Positions 27,397-36,487 of a DNA stretch of 64,000 bases are shown here, piece after piece. The notes beneath the pieces are model-generated. The model did not search any database, was not told the origin of the DNA, and was given only the letters and a program-made list of their open reading frames with translations. The stretch's first letter is position 1, and the number at the start of each line of letters is the position of its first letter. A program made the position numbers and the translations under genes. Origin of the DNA: Brevibacterium antiquum (GTDB lineage Bacteria; Actinomycetota; Actinomycetes; Actinomycetales; Brevibacteriaceae); the NCBI RefSeq assembly GCF_016107655.1, contig NZ_JABASX010000011.1:62001-126000 (forward strand). The letters are read 5' to 3'.

Positions 27397-28941
27397 TCAG
27401 CTACTGGCCATGCCGCCGCTGGTGCGTTCGATGAGGTCCGGCAGCCATTCGGTCATGCCTGGTACGGCGACCAGGAGGACGAGGAAGACCACGGCTCCGG
27501 GGAGGAACCACAGCAGGGAGATGAAGATGTCGCGCAGCGTAATGGTGTGCCCGAGGTTGACGGCCTTGTCCTTGACGATGCTGTGGATGATGTAGGGGAT
27601 GATGCCGACCGGCGGGGTGATCATGCCGAATTCTCCGAGGAGGACGACGAAGACGCCGAACCAGAGTGGGCTGACGCCCATCGTCTCGAGCGTCGGCAGC
27701 AAGATCGGGATGGTCAGCAGCATCATCGACATGGTGTCGAAGAACATGCCCATGATGATGTAGAGGACGATGAGCACGAGCAGGAAGCCCACCCGCGAGA
27801 GGCCGAGATCGGTGATGAAGCCGGTGAGGATGGGGGCCAGCCCCGTGATCGCGAGCAGGCTGGTGAGCATCGTCGCGCCGATCATGATGAAGAAGATCGC
27901 CGAGGTGGCCGACACTGTGGCCATGGCCGAGTCCGCGATCTTTCGCCAGGGATGGTCGCCCCGCTTTTCCCACAGGCACAGCAGAACGGAGCACAGTGCG
28001 GCGGCGGCTCCGGCCTCGGTGGGGGTGAATATGCCGGAGAACATGCCGCCGAAGAGTACGACGAGGATGACCAGGAAGCCCCAGACTCCGCCGAGTGAGG
28101 TCAGCCGTTGGCGCCAGGTGGGTCTCGCGCGGTCTGCGGAATCGACGCCGCGACCGACGAGTTTCGGCGCGATGACTCCGATCGCGAAGATGAAGACGGC
28201 GAAGCACAGCGCCAGCAGAATCCCGGGCAAGGCGCCGGCCATGAGTGCCGGGCCCACGGGCACGGAGGCGATGCCGGCGTAGATGACCATGAGGATCGAC
28301 GGTGGGATGAGGTTGCCCGTCATGCCCGACACCATGATCGTCCCGACGGTCATGCGTTTGTCGTAGCCGGCCTTGAGCATCTCGGGAATGCCAGCGCGGC
28401 CGAGCGCGTAGGTCATGCCGATCGTCGAACCGGTGACTGCGGAGAGTCCGGCCCCTGCGAAGTTCGTGCCGATACCGATGCCGCCGGGCAGCCAGCTGAA
28501 CCAGTCATCGGCGACGCGATAGATCTTGCCAGAGAGTCCTGATTGGGTCAGCAGCATGCCCATGAAGATGAACATCGGGAGCACGCTCAGCGTCCAGTCC
28601 GAGACCGCACTGAAAGGGGCCGTCGAGAGAATGTTCATGGTCGCGGGGATGCCGCTGACCGCGTAGACGCCGATGATGGAGGGCACGGACAAGGCGATGG
28701 CGACGGGCACGGAGAGGAACAGCAGCACCAACATCATGGCGATGCACCAGATGCCGCCGATCGCCGCCGAGGGACTGGTGAAGAGGCCGATCAGGCAGAT
28801 GGCGACGAGCCCGAATCCGATAATCAGGGCGAGGTAGCCGGGCGGCTTTCGGCGGGAACCCGAGGGCAGCAGCTGAGGGCTGTTCTGCGTGCTGCCGTTC
28901 GGCGTCGGGCCGGTTGCAGAGGTATCAGTATTTGTGTTCAC
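27397..28941 (-). CDS. TRAP transporter large permease, DctM family
   Basis: Large membrane subunit of 514 residues with about 12-13 hydrophobic helices. It is the sodium- or proton-driven translocating part of the TRAP system. Typical segments are PMFIFMGMLLTQSGLSGKIY, GTNFAGAGLSAVTGSTIGMT and LGEFGMITPPVGIIPYII. It starts 23 bp after dctQ. The Ser/Asn/Gly-rich N-terminal 35 residues are variable. Works with the DctQ and DctP proteins of the same cluster. Confidence 0.92.
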   Translation of the reverse strand: MNTNTDTSATGPTPNGSTQNSPQLLPSGSRRKPPGYLALIIGFGLVAICLIGLFTSPSAAIGGIWCIAMMLVLLFLSVPVAIALSVPSIIGVYAVSGIPATMNILSTAPFSAVSDWTLSVLPMFIFMGMLLTQSGLSGKIYRVADDWFSWLPGGIGIGTNFAGAGLSAVTGSTIGMTYALGRAGIPEMLKAGYDKRMTVGTIMVSGMTGNLIPPSILMVIYAGIASVPVGPALMAGALPGILLALCFAVFIFAIGVIAPKLVGRGVDSADRARPTWRQRLTSLGGVWGFLVILVVLFGGMFSGIFTPTEAGAAAALCSVLLCLWEKRGDHPWRKIADSAMATVSATSAIFFIMIGATMLTSLLAITGLAPILTGFITDLGLSRVGFLLVLIVLYIIMGMFFDTMSMMLLTIPILLPTLETMGVSPLWFGVFVVLLGEFGMITPPVGIIPYIIHSIVKDKAVNLGHTITLRDIFISLLWFLPGAVVFLVLLVAVPGMTEWLPDLIERTSGGMASS

Positions 28942-28964
28942 AGGTCGTTTCCGTCGGCGGCTAG

Positions 28965-29501
28965 TCAGTAGGTTCTGTTGTCGGCATCGTGCTCTGCCGA
29001 TTGGCCCGTGTCACGGTCGAGCCCGGGTTCGCCGGTGCGGGCGATGAGCACGGCGTCGAGGACGTAGAGCGCGGCCAGCAGCACGAAGACGACGGGAACG
29101 AGGAAGTAGACCGGCCAGGTGATGATGTCAGAAACGTCGGCGGTCGAGCCAATCGCTGTGTTCTCGAGTGCCTTCCTGAAACCGAACCAGGCGAAGGCGA
29201 GGGAGACGAGGGCGCCGAGAATGCATGCGAAGACTCTGAACACCGAGGCGGTGGCTGGCCTCGCCCGGTCGATGACCATGGTGACGGTGATGTGTTCCTT
29301 CTGCAGCTGTGCAGCCGGAATCCCCAACAGTGCCACGATCGGCAGGTACCAGTACTCGACGATCTCATTAGTGCCGTAGATCGGGGCGTCGAAGAGAGAC
29401 CGCGTAAGCGCGTGAATGACGATGTGGAGCATCATGACGATGATCGCCGCTGCCGTAGTGATCGTCAGGCATTTGTTGAGGACTTTCGTGAACGTCAGCA
29501 T
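28965..29501 (-). CDS. TRAP transporter small permease, DctQ family
   Basis: Small membrane subunit of 178 residues with four hydrophobic helices; the conserved NEIVEYWYLPIVALLGIPAA region and the ITVTMVIDR motif place it in DctQ. It anchors the receptor-permease complex. The ATG overlaps the stop of the LysR gene by one base (TGATG), so transporter translation is coupled to the regulator. An in-frame upstream extension is rejected because it lies inside the LysR gene. Confidence 0.9.
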   Translation of the reverse strand: MLTFTKVLNKCLTITTAAAIIVMMLHIVIHALTRSLFDAPIYGTNEIVEYWYLPIVALLGIPAAQLQKEHITVTMVIDRARPATASVFRVFACILGALVSLAFAWFGFRKALENTAIGSTADVSDIITWPVYFLVPVVFVLLAALYVLDAVLIARTGEPGLDRDTGQSAEHDADNRTY

Positions 29502-30445
29502 CACACTGCGACTTCCACCGCACGAAGCGCATTCAACAGATCCTCGACCTCTGATGTCGAGCGCAGCCCATCGGGGATCATCGCGGTGACTCTGCGTGCC
29601 CCAGCTTCGTCGAGGACGATCGGGTCGATGCCGGCCACTTGGGAGTAGCGACGGGCGCTGCGTGGCAGAAGGGCAACTCCGAGTCCGTTGGAGACGAGCG
29701 ACTGGATCGCACCCGGGTTGTCGGTGATGTGTCGTGTGCGCGGTTCGAAGCCAGCACGTCGGCAGAGACGCTCGGCGGTGGAGCGGCAGCGCACACAGCC
29801 CATGATCCACGGCAGGTCCGCGACATCGCTGAGGTGGGTGATCTGTCCGGCACGATTCCATCGTTCAGGGACCAGCAGGTCAAGATGATCGACCCCAAGG
29901 TCGACCGTGTCGTGAGCAGGCAGCCGCGGTGCCTCCTCATCTTCATGATGGAACAGGAAGGCGACGTCGATCTCGCCTGCCTCAAGCATCGTCATGGCTT
30001 CGGGCGGTTCTGTTTCGGCAACCTCGTAGGAGTGGTGTTGGACGGAATCGGCGCCCGTGCCTGAGGATGATGCGAGACTTCCCAGGGCTGCCGCTAAGGG
30101 GCCGACGACGAAGCTGGGGAATCCAGCCAGTCGGACATTGCGTCCGCCGAGGCCGAACGCCCTGGCCAGGTCGCCTCGTAAACCCGTCACCGAGGTGGCT
30201 ATTTCGTTCGCGCGGATGCGTGTCAGTTGGCCGGCGGTGGTCAGCACGATGCCGCGAGAGGTGCGTTCGAAGAGTTTGACGCCGAGGTCCTTTTCGAGCG
30301 CGTTCATGTGTTGGGACAGCGCCGGTTGTGACCAGCCTAGGTCGCGTGCGGCTGCTCCGATGCTGCCTGCCTCGGCTATAGCGCCGAAGATCAGCAGACG
30401 TTTCGGTTCACCGACGTCGAGCGCCTGCTCAAACACATTTGCCAT
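29501..30445 (-). CDS. LysR-family transcriptional regulator
   Basis: LysR-type regulator of 314 residues. The N-terminal winged helix-turn-helix reads GSIGAAARDLGWSQPALSQH and is followed by the LysR substrate-binding domain of periplasmic-binding fold. Unusually it is the first gene of the TRAP operon and in the same direction, rather than divergent from it. The palindrome CATAAG-TCCAG-CTTATG spans its own start codon and is a good autoregulatory site that could also affect the divergent racemase gene. Confidence 0.9.
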   Translation of the reverse strand: MANVFEQALDVGEPKRLLIFGAIAEAGSIGAAARDLGWSQPALSQHMNALEKDLGVKLFERTSRGIVLTTAGQLTRIRANEIATSVTGLRGDLARAFGLGGRNVRLAGFPSFVVGPLAAALGSLASSSGTGADSVQHHSYEVAETEPPEAMTMLEAGEIDVAFLFHHEDEEAPRLPAHDTVDLGVDHLDLLVPERWNRAGQITHLSDVADLPWIMGCVRCRSTAERLCRRAGFEPRTRHITDNPGAIQSLVSNGLGVALLPRSARRYSQVAGIDPIVLDEAGARRVTAMIPDGLRSTSEVEDLLNALRAVEVAV

Positions 30446-30459
30446 AAGTCCAGCTTATG
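30443..30459. promoter_or_regulatory. Probable LysR autoregulatory palindrome
   Basis: CATAAG and CTTATG are separated by five bases, which contains the T-N11-A pattern favoured by LysR proteins. The site covers the LysR start codon and lies in the gap shared with the divergent racemase gene. Confidence 0.5.
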
Positions 30460-30550
30460 TCATGGCAGAATCAACTGGGCCTACCGGGAGTTCCTGGTGA
30501 GGACGAGACTGGAGGGAAGACACTGATACACGAGGACGAGGAGACGAACA

Positions 30551-31258
30551 ATGCGCAGGATCGGCCTGTTGGGTGGCATGAGCTGGCACTCAAGCATCGA
30601 GTACTACACGAAGATCAACTCGGCTGTGGCTGAGCGACTCGGCGGGCATCACTCTGCACAGATCCTGTTGGACTCCACCGACTTCGCCGATATCCGCGAC
30701 ATGCAGGTCGCCGAAGATTGGGCGGGCATGGATGCATCCCTGACCGAAACAGCGCAGCGACTCGTCGATGGTGGCGCCGAGGCACTGGCAATCGCGACGA
30801 ACCTCATGCACAAGTGCGCACCTGCCGTTGAGGCTGCGGTCGATGCACCCCTGATTCACATCGTCGATGCGATTGCGACGATGGCCAAGCGTCAGGGCCA
30901 TTCGACTCTGGCGGTGCTCGGCACGAAGTGGACGATGCTCGACGGCTTCTACACCGAACGACTCGAGGCGCAGGGCATTGCAACACTGGTTCCTGACGAG
31001 GCTACCTGCCTCGAGGTCGACCAGGTCATCTTCGACGAGCTCACCCAGGGCGTCTTCACCGATGCTTCTCGTGCCCGATATGTCGAGATCATGAAGGACC
31101 TCAAGGCTCGCGGCGCGGATGCTGTTGCATTGTCGTGCACGGAGATTGGTCTGCTGGTTCCGCCGGAGACCGCTCCCCTGCCTGCCATCGACTCCGTTGA
31201 TGCGCATGTGGCGGCGATCGTCGAGTGGATGATGGCGGAGGAGTTGGCTACGGTCTGA
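30551..31258 (+). CDS. Amino acid racemase, YgeA/aspartate racemase family
   Basis: Cofactor-independent Asp/Glu racemase family protein of 235 residues. GLLGGMSWHS opens the protein. The first catalytic position is Thr83 (IATNLMHK) and the second Cys196 (LSCTEIG). A Thr/Cys pair instead of Cys/Cys is known from E. coli YgeA, a broad racemase, and the positions almost coincide. It is divergent from the LysR-TRAP operon, so it may process an imported amino acid or act on a D-amino acid. Substrate inferred. Confidence 0.87.
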   Translation: MRRIGLLGGMSWHSSIEYYTKINSAVAERLGGHHSAQILLDSTDFADIRDMQVAEDWAGMDASLTETAQRLVDGGAEALAIATNLMHKCAPAVEAAVDAPLIHIVDAIATMAKRQGHSTLAVLGTKWTMLDGFYTERLEAQGIATLVPDEATCLEVDQVIFDELTQGVFTDASRARYVEIMKDLKARGADAVALSCTEIGLLVPPETAPLPAIDSVDAHVAAIVEWMMAEELATV

Positions 31259-31363
31259 ACTGACCTTCCCCCTCACTTCTCACCCTCCTGTGGAGCCTAA
31301 ACGTACTGCCCAGTCCTGCCCGGAGACCGGCCCCATGTCTGGCCCTGTGGCTACGCTACTTGT

Positions 31364-32032
31364 ATGTTTGAATTTATTGGCACTGCACTCGGATCGACGG
31401 TGGTGGCTGTAGTTGTCACCCAACTATTCCACTGGTTCCACCCTGGGCGCATTGGGGAGAAGATAGGTGCCCTCAGAGACGAACTCGCCGTGCTTCGTGA
31501 AATTGACGACGGTACTGAGTTGGGCAAGGCTGCCTACGCCGTCGGGAGTGCCACCGTGGAAACCGCCATGATCAATCGGCTCGTTCCAAGCAGGACGATT
31601 CAGAGTCTTGGTCTTGTGTTTGTCTCTCTGGTGTCATTCGCCCTGGTATTGACCTTCAGCGCCCTTGCTGAGCCACATGACATGGTCGACCAGACTCTTC
31701 TTGTATGCATAGTTGTTTTGTACTCACTATTTGGAATTTTTTTGTTGGCCTGCGGAATATTTGGCTGGTTGGCATCAGTATTTGTGCGTTCATCGGTTTC
31801 TATGGGGTTCAGGCTGTCGGCCGAAGTAGAACGCGAAAATTTAGACAAAGCATTTGCTGATCTGAAAACTACGATGTTTAAGACGGTCAACGAAGGCGAG
31901 ACGCAACAGTATCAGTTTCGGCGGTGGTATAAGTTCTGCCTGACCCAGACTTCAAGAACACATATTCGTGTTTTCATCCGGGAAATCGACAATCATACTC
32001 CAAGCTATAAGACAGCAGTGGAGAGGCTATAG
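31364..32032 (+). CDS. Hypothetical membrane protein, AT-richer than surroundings
   Basis: Protein of 222 residues with no family I recognise. It has one hydrophobic segment at the N-terminus (about 6-25), two more at about 80-100 and 112-140, and a soluble charged C-terminal domain rich in Lys, Arg and aromatic residues. Base composition is clearly lower in GC, with runs such as GGAATTTTTTTG and codons rare in neighbours, suggesting recent acquisition. No Shine-Dalgarno precedes the ATG; TACGCT lies six bases upstream, so the transcript may be leaderless. Confidence 0.7.
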   Translation: MFEFIGTALGSTVVAVVVTQLFHWFHPGRIGEKIGALRDELAVLREIDDGTELGKAAYAVGSATVETAMINRLVPSRTIQSLGLVFVSLVSFALVLTFSALAEPHDMVDQTLLVCIVVLYSLFGIFLLACGIFGWLASVFVRSSVSMGFRLSAEVERENLDKAFADLKTTMFKTVNEGETQQYQFRRWYKFCLTQTSRTHIRVFIREIDNHTPSYKTAVERL

Positions 32033-32434
32033 ACAGAACGAAGTCAGCCAGGCACGATCCGCCGCGTTGACTTTTCCAACTCGGCAACCGCGTCGGCGAT
32101 CCGGGTCTCAGACTCATAGACCGATACGACCACATCGATATTGAGCTCAATGCCGGGCCTCTCCTCGCGGACGCGTCCGCGGTCTCAGCCAAGGCCAGTT
32201 CCGTCACGGCTGCGCCGGCCCCCAGGCACGCATTGTAGAGAGCATGCAAGACAAAGTGCGCGAGACCAGCGCAGTTGCTCTCTCCGGCACACGCTTAGTC
32301 ACGGTAATTATCTGACTTTTTCAAAGTACTGCGGCCGCAGTACCTTTGACTGTCGTTTAGGGTTCTCGCAGAAGCCTTACCGAGAATGCTCTGAACGTTC
32401 GTTCGACCAACAGGTCGTGAACCAGATGCTCCGG
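32033..32434. other. 400-bp region without a convincing gene; 18-bp palindrome
   Basis: No supported gene lies here. On the minus strand a short open stretch (about 32044-32184) ends with ADAVAELEKSTRR and a stop, and reads like a frameshifted coding remnant; its upstream part continues in another frame. The perfect palindrome GTACTGCGGCCGCAGTAC (32326-32343) is extended by AAAG/CTTT and could be a terminator for pabC, although no T-run follows. Confidence 0.35.
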
Positions 32435-33208
32435 TCACACAAGTGCCATCTGGGCACCGAGCCACACCTTCCATTCCCAGAACCTCTTCGGCGCACCAGC
32501 GCATTCGTAATTGAGCTGGCCGGAGAAAGCTCGGATGCGCCGGATCCCGTGCAGAGCGTTGACGAGCCACACCTCGTGTCCGGACAGATCTTCTGGTTGT
32601 ATCCGTCGATGCTCGATGCTGACAAAGCGCTTACGGGCTTCGTCTTGGATCAGTGAAGTAGTTACGCCTGGAAGTTGGGCCAGGTCCGGGTGCGGAACGC
32701 ACAGTGTCTCGTCCTCCCACCACAGCAGGCTCGAGGTGGCCGATTCGACAGCGAACGCGTTTTCGTCGACGAGCAGCACCTCATCACACTTGTGTTCCTC
32801 GTGAGCCTGCCTCCGCAACTCAGCAAGGCGTGCAATGTCCGGACCCTTAGTCCTCGGGTGTTGACGCGGATCGGCGAATGGTGGGATCCACACCCTGAGT
32901 TCGTCGGTGCGGGTCGGTGCCGGTCTCAGCCGGAATCCGAGCGCAGGTTCGTCGTCGCCGAGCATCTCTACTCTGGGGAACCACTCCCCCGAACGCGGAA
33001 TGAGATCAATGAGCGCCGACCAGAAATCGGCCGAGTCCGCATCAGTACACCCCAGTTCGAGAGCGGCTGCGCTGAATCGTCGGCGATGCCGTTCGAATGC
33101 GCGGACTCTACCCTCCTCGACAAGCCAGGAGTCTGCGAGGCGCAGTTCGCCCTCAGCACCACCTGCGACGAATTCTCTGTGCTGCTGATCCCAGGTCCAG
33201 ATCGTCAT
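32435..33208 (-). CDS. pabC: Aminotransferase class IV, probable 4-amino-4-deoxychorismate lyase
   Basis: PLP-dependent fold-type IV protein of 257 residues. As PabC it would release pyruvate from aminodeoxychorismate to give p-aminobenzoate for folate. The PLP Lys is in PRTKGPDIARLA near 121, and the conserved Glu region is LLVDENAFAVES near 146-157. The start overlaps the pabAB stop (ATGA), which is the main support for the lyase role. The family also holds branched-chain and D-amino acid aminotransferases, but context argues against these. Confidence 0.85.
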   Translation of the reverse strand: MTIWTWDQQHREFVAGGAEGELRLADSWLVEEGRVRAFERHRRRFSAAALELGCTDADSADFWSALIDLIPRSGEWFPRVEMLGDDEPALGFRLRPAPTRTDELRVWIPPFADPRQHPRTKGPDIARLAELRRQAHEEHKCDEVLLVDENAFAVESATSSLLWWEDETLCVPHPDLAQLPGVTTSLIQDEARKRFVSIEHRRIQPEDLSGHEVWLVNALHGIRRIRAFSGQLNYECAGAPKRFWEWKVWLGAQMALV

Positions 33209-35466
33209 GTCACGAGGCCTTCCGTCTCAGTGGATTGCTCAGTGTCGAGCCCCGTGTCACTTCCTTCCTGTCCAAGCGGCATGTCCTCAACTGCGCCCGG
33301 AAATGCGGCGTCGTCGAACAGTCGCAGCAATGGTGCAGCTTTGGCCACGGTTTCAGCGTATTCGTCCTCGGGTTCGGAGAGGGCGACGATTGCACCACCG
33401 ACCCCATATTGGACGGTGCCATCCGAAATGACCAGCGTCCTGATCACCACGCTGAGATCGACGGCGCCGTTGAGGGAGAAGTAGCCGATCGCCCCGCTGT
33501 AGGCACCTCGGGGACCGGTCTCGAATTCGTCGATGATCGACATCGTCCGCAGCTTCGGCGCACCGGTCATCGATCCCGGTGGGAAGGCCGCTCGGACACA
33601 CGCCACAGGGGAATGCTCGGGGTCGAGGACTGCGCTGACCGTGCTGACCATCTGGTGGACGGTGGCATAGGTTTCGATGCCGAAGAGCTCATCGACGGAC
33701 ACTGATCCGAGCTGAGCAGTGGCTCCGAGGTCATGGCGGACAAGGTCAACGATCATCAGGTTCTCCGACCTATCCTTCTCCGAGTGGAGGAGCTCGTCTC
33801 GGATCGAAGCGTCCTCACTCTCGGTGGCACCACGTGCCCGGGTACCCTTGATCGGCTTTGATTCGATGCGACCATCGGCCGTGATGCGCACGAACCGTTC
33901 GGGCGAGGTGCTGAGGACGGTGGCTTCCCTGGATTTGAGATAGGCACCGAACGGGGTGGGGTTGTCTGCTCGCAATGCAAGATACATGCCCAGCGTGTCC
34001 AGCTCGGTGTCCGGCTCGGTGTCCGGCTCGGTGTCCACCTCCATCTCGGCCTCGAGCATATTGGTCAGGCAGACTTCGTAGGTTTCGCCGTCGGTGATCT
34101 TCTCCAGCACGCGCTCGATGTTCTCCCGGTACTCACTGCGGGAATGCCGGGCCACCAGAGACGTCGCGTTGGGAACGGCGTTTCGGGTTCCAGGGCCGGC
34201 TACCTGCCCCTGAGGAGTCAACGGGGTGTCAGAAGCGAGGTCCTTGATCGCTGACCTCGTCTGTGCGCACCAGGCCTCGGCCTCCGCCGGTGAGGAAACG
34301 AGCCCCTCGAGTGCCAGCAGATAGACTCTCGACTCCTCGTGATCGATGACCACAGCGCGGTCGAGGAACATCAGTGAAGCGTCTGGCAGTTCAGAGTGGT
34401 GCCGGCTGGGTGAACCGACCTCGGACTTCAACTCATACCCCAGGTATCCGACCCAGCCGAGGCGGAAGTCGAAGGGCAGTGCCGGAGCCTCAACGTCGAT
34501 GGTGTTCAGCTCGCCCTCGAGCCAGTCGAAGAGGCCGCTGCTGACCGTTGTCTCCGCACCTGCCGGGTCGGATGCAGCACGTCCGGTGTGGCGTATGCGG
34601 ATCGTGCCGGCATTCGTATCTGCCGTGGCGACTCGGCCATTAGCTCCGGTGGGTGCACCCATGATGGTGAACCTCGATGACCTCCTGCTCGGGTCATTGC
34701 CGTCGAGCCAGACGGCTTCTTCCTCGTTTCCGTACAGCGCTGCGAAGATGGCCTCGTCCGGCACTGACAGCTCCAAGGCTTCTACCTGGAGGGACAATGT
34801 GACCGGCTCGGGTCGGTCACGTGTGCCGGAACTTGGAGTCCCGGAATCCAGAGTCCCAGGAGTCGAGGCTTCAGTCTCTCTGCCTGCCCATTCCCGGGTC
34901 AGTCGCACGAAATTGCCCAGCAGCGCCAGACTGTGTTCGGTCGAGATCGATTCGGGGTGGAATTGGACGCCCCACTGCGGCAGGCTGCGATGGCGCAGAC
35001 CCATGACGACGCCGTCATCCGAATACGCAGTCACTTCCAGTTCCTCGGGAACGTCGGTGACGGCTAGCGAGTGATAACGGACCGCGTCGAACGTCGGCGG
35101 AATTCCTGAGAAGAGGTCAACGCCGAAGTTCCGTATCTCCGATAGTCGCCCATGCCGCGGAGATGGTGCGTGAGCGACGGTTCCACCGTGAGCCAGGGCG
35201 ATTCCCTGGTGTCCCAGACAGATACCGAGGATGGGAATTCTCGCATTGGCAATCACCTCGGCGCAGATCCCGAAATCGTCGGCCTTGTCCGGCGACCCGG
35301 GCCCCGGGGAGATTACGACATTGTCGAACTCCTCGAGGGCACCGATGCTCCAGTGCTCCCAGTCATTGGGCACGATGACGGGTGGGCAGCCGTTGACCTC
35401 GGTGAGGTAGTGGTACAGGTTGTTGGTGAACGAGTCGTAGTTGTCGATGAGCAGCGTGCGTATCAC
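33205..35466 (-). CDS. pabAB: Aminodeoxychorismate synthase, PabA-PabB fusion
   Basis: Bifunctional enzyme of 753 residues converting chorismate and glutamine to 4-amino-4-deoxychorismate. The N-terminal glutamine amidotransferase (about 1-190) has nucleophile Cys83 in GICLGHQG and the His170/Glu172 pair in HPES. After a Gly/Ser/Thr/Pro-rich linker, the chorismate-binding domain shows PIKGTRARG, VDLVRHDLG, PPGSMTGAPK and GAYSGAIGYF. A 12-bp tandem repeat encodes the acidic EPDTEPDTELD insert. The PIKGTR Lys favours PabB over anthranilate synthase. Translationally coupled to pabC. Confidence 0.92.
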   Translation of the reverse strand: MIRTLLIDNYDSFTNNLYHYLTEVNGCPPVIVPNDWEHWSIGALEEFDNVVISPGPGSPDKADDFGICAEVIANARIPILGICLGHQGIALAHGGTVAHAPSPRHGRLSEIRNFGVDLFSGIPPTFDAVRYHSLAVTDVPEELEVTAYSDDGVVMGLRHRSLPQWGVQFHPESISTEHSLALLGNFVRLTREWAGRETEASTPGTLDSGTPSSGTRDRPEPVTLSLQVEALELSVPDEAIFAALYGNEEEAVWLDGNDPSRRSSRFTIMGAPTGANGRVATADTNAGTIRIRHTGRAASDPAGAETTVSSGLFDWLEGELNTIDVEAPALPFDFRLGWVGYLGYELKSEVGSPSRHHSELPDASLMFLDRAVVIDHEESRVYLLALEGLVSSPAEAEAWCAQTRSAIKDLASDTPLTPQGQVAGPGTRNAVPNATSLVARHSRSEYRENIERVLEKITDGETYEVCLTNMLEAEMEVDTEPDTEPDTELDTLGMYLALRADNPTPFGAYLKSREATVLSTSPERFVRITADGRIESKPIKGTRARGATESEDASIRDELLHSEKDRSENLMIVDLVRHDLGATAQLGSVSVDELFGIETYATVHQMVSTVSAVLDPEHSPVACVRAAFPPGSMTGAPKLRTMSIIDEFETGPRGAYSGAIGYFSLNGAVDLSVVIRTLVISDGTVQYGVGGAIVALSEPEDEYAETVAKAAPLLRLFDDAAFPGAVEDMPLGQEGSDTGLDTEQSTETEGLVT

Positions 35467-35517
35467 TGATGTGCCGATGTCTCAGTCTGTCCGTGAGCTC
35501 TGCGAAAACCTGGGAAC

Positions 35518-36399
35518 TCAGCCGAGGACGAGACGTCGTGTGGACTCGGTGAACCCGGCGGCCGCCTCGGCGAGAAGCGATTCCTCGGTGTCAGCACCTG
35601 CCCGCACATACCGCCCGGTGAACGCATCAAGCGTGCCTGAGGACAAAGCCAGCGCCAGGTCGGTGACCTGCTGTGGGCTGGTCCAATCGTCTTCGCCGCG
35701 GAAGTCATGGACGGGCATGGACTTCGTCATCGACGTCTCCACGACTCCCGGCGCCATCTCGAAGATCCGCAGACCCAGATCATGGCCGAAGTGGACGACG
35801 GAGTCGGCGATGCGGAACAGGGACGCCTTCGATGCCGAATACACGGCGTAGGCAGGTGTGCCCGTCGCTCCTGACCCCGAGTTGAGGTCGATGATGCGGC
35901 TGGGACGACCGGTCGCCTCGGCACTAGCGATGAGGACTGGGGCGAAGGCGTTGACCATGAGGGCGACGCCGAGGACGTTGGCGTCGACCACGCCCTTGAT
36001 GCTCTCCGGCTCGGCCTCCCACAGGGGGCCTTCGGTGGATTCGATGCGGCCGGCATTGTTGACCAGCACCTGCATACGGCGGCCACTCTCAGATTCGAGC
36101 GCGGCGACCGCAATGCGCAACGCCGACACCGAGTCGATGTCATCGGCGCGCAGCTCCAACCCGGTGACCGCTCCCCCGGTGGCGTCGACGATCTCCGCCG
36201 CCGCTGCCTCAGCCTTCGACGCCGAGGTGGCCGTGACGACCACGTGATAACCGGCCTTCGCGAACGCCTCGGACAGATAACGGCCGATGCCGCGGGCTCC
36301 ACCGGTGACGACCGCGATGGTCTCACCGGGCACGGCTGTGGCCCCCGCCGTCGCGACTTCGGTGGGCAGGTTGGTTCCGTAGGGCAGCTTCTCGGTCAT
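35518..36399 (-). CDS. SDR family oxidoreductase
   Basis: Short-chain dehydrogenase of 293 residues. The TGGARGIG dinucleotide motif follows an N-terminal extension of about 30 residues; NNAG is near 122, LNSGSGATG supplies the Ser and YSASK is the Tyr/Lys motif. GAGGAG lies seven bases before the ATG, which fixes the start against a longer upstream frame. It sits upstream of pabAB with a 51-bp gap and may share its transcript, without an obvious link to folate. Substrate unknown. Confidence 0.85.
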   Translation of the reverse strand: MTEKLPYGTNLPTEVATAGATAVPGETIAVVTGGARGIGRYLSEAFAKAGYHVVVTATSASKAEAAAAEIVDATGGAVTGLELRADDIDSVSALRIAVAALESESGRRMQVLVNNAGRIESTEGPLWEAEPESIKGVVDANVLGVALMVNAFAPVLIASAEATGRPSRIIDLNSGSGATGTPAYAVYSASKASLFRIADSVVHFGHDLGLRIFEMAPGVVETSMTKSMPVHDFRGEDDWTSPQQVTDLALALSSGTLDAFTGRYVRAGADTEESLLAEAAAGFTESTRRLVLG

Positions 36400-36434
36400 G
36401 GTCTGACTCCTCTGATGTTCAGTTCGGATGTGAC

Positions 36435-36473
36435 AGGACCCGGCCGGGATACCGAAGCAACCGACCGGGTCCT
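36435..36473 (-). terminator. Terminator after pheT
   Basis: AGGACCCGG and CCGGGTCCT form a 9-bp perfect stem with a 21-base loop just downstream of the pheT stop. It would end the pheST transcript. Confidence 0.5.
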
Positions 36474-36487
36474 CATGCGGTCGTTCC

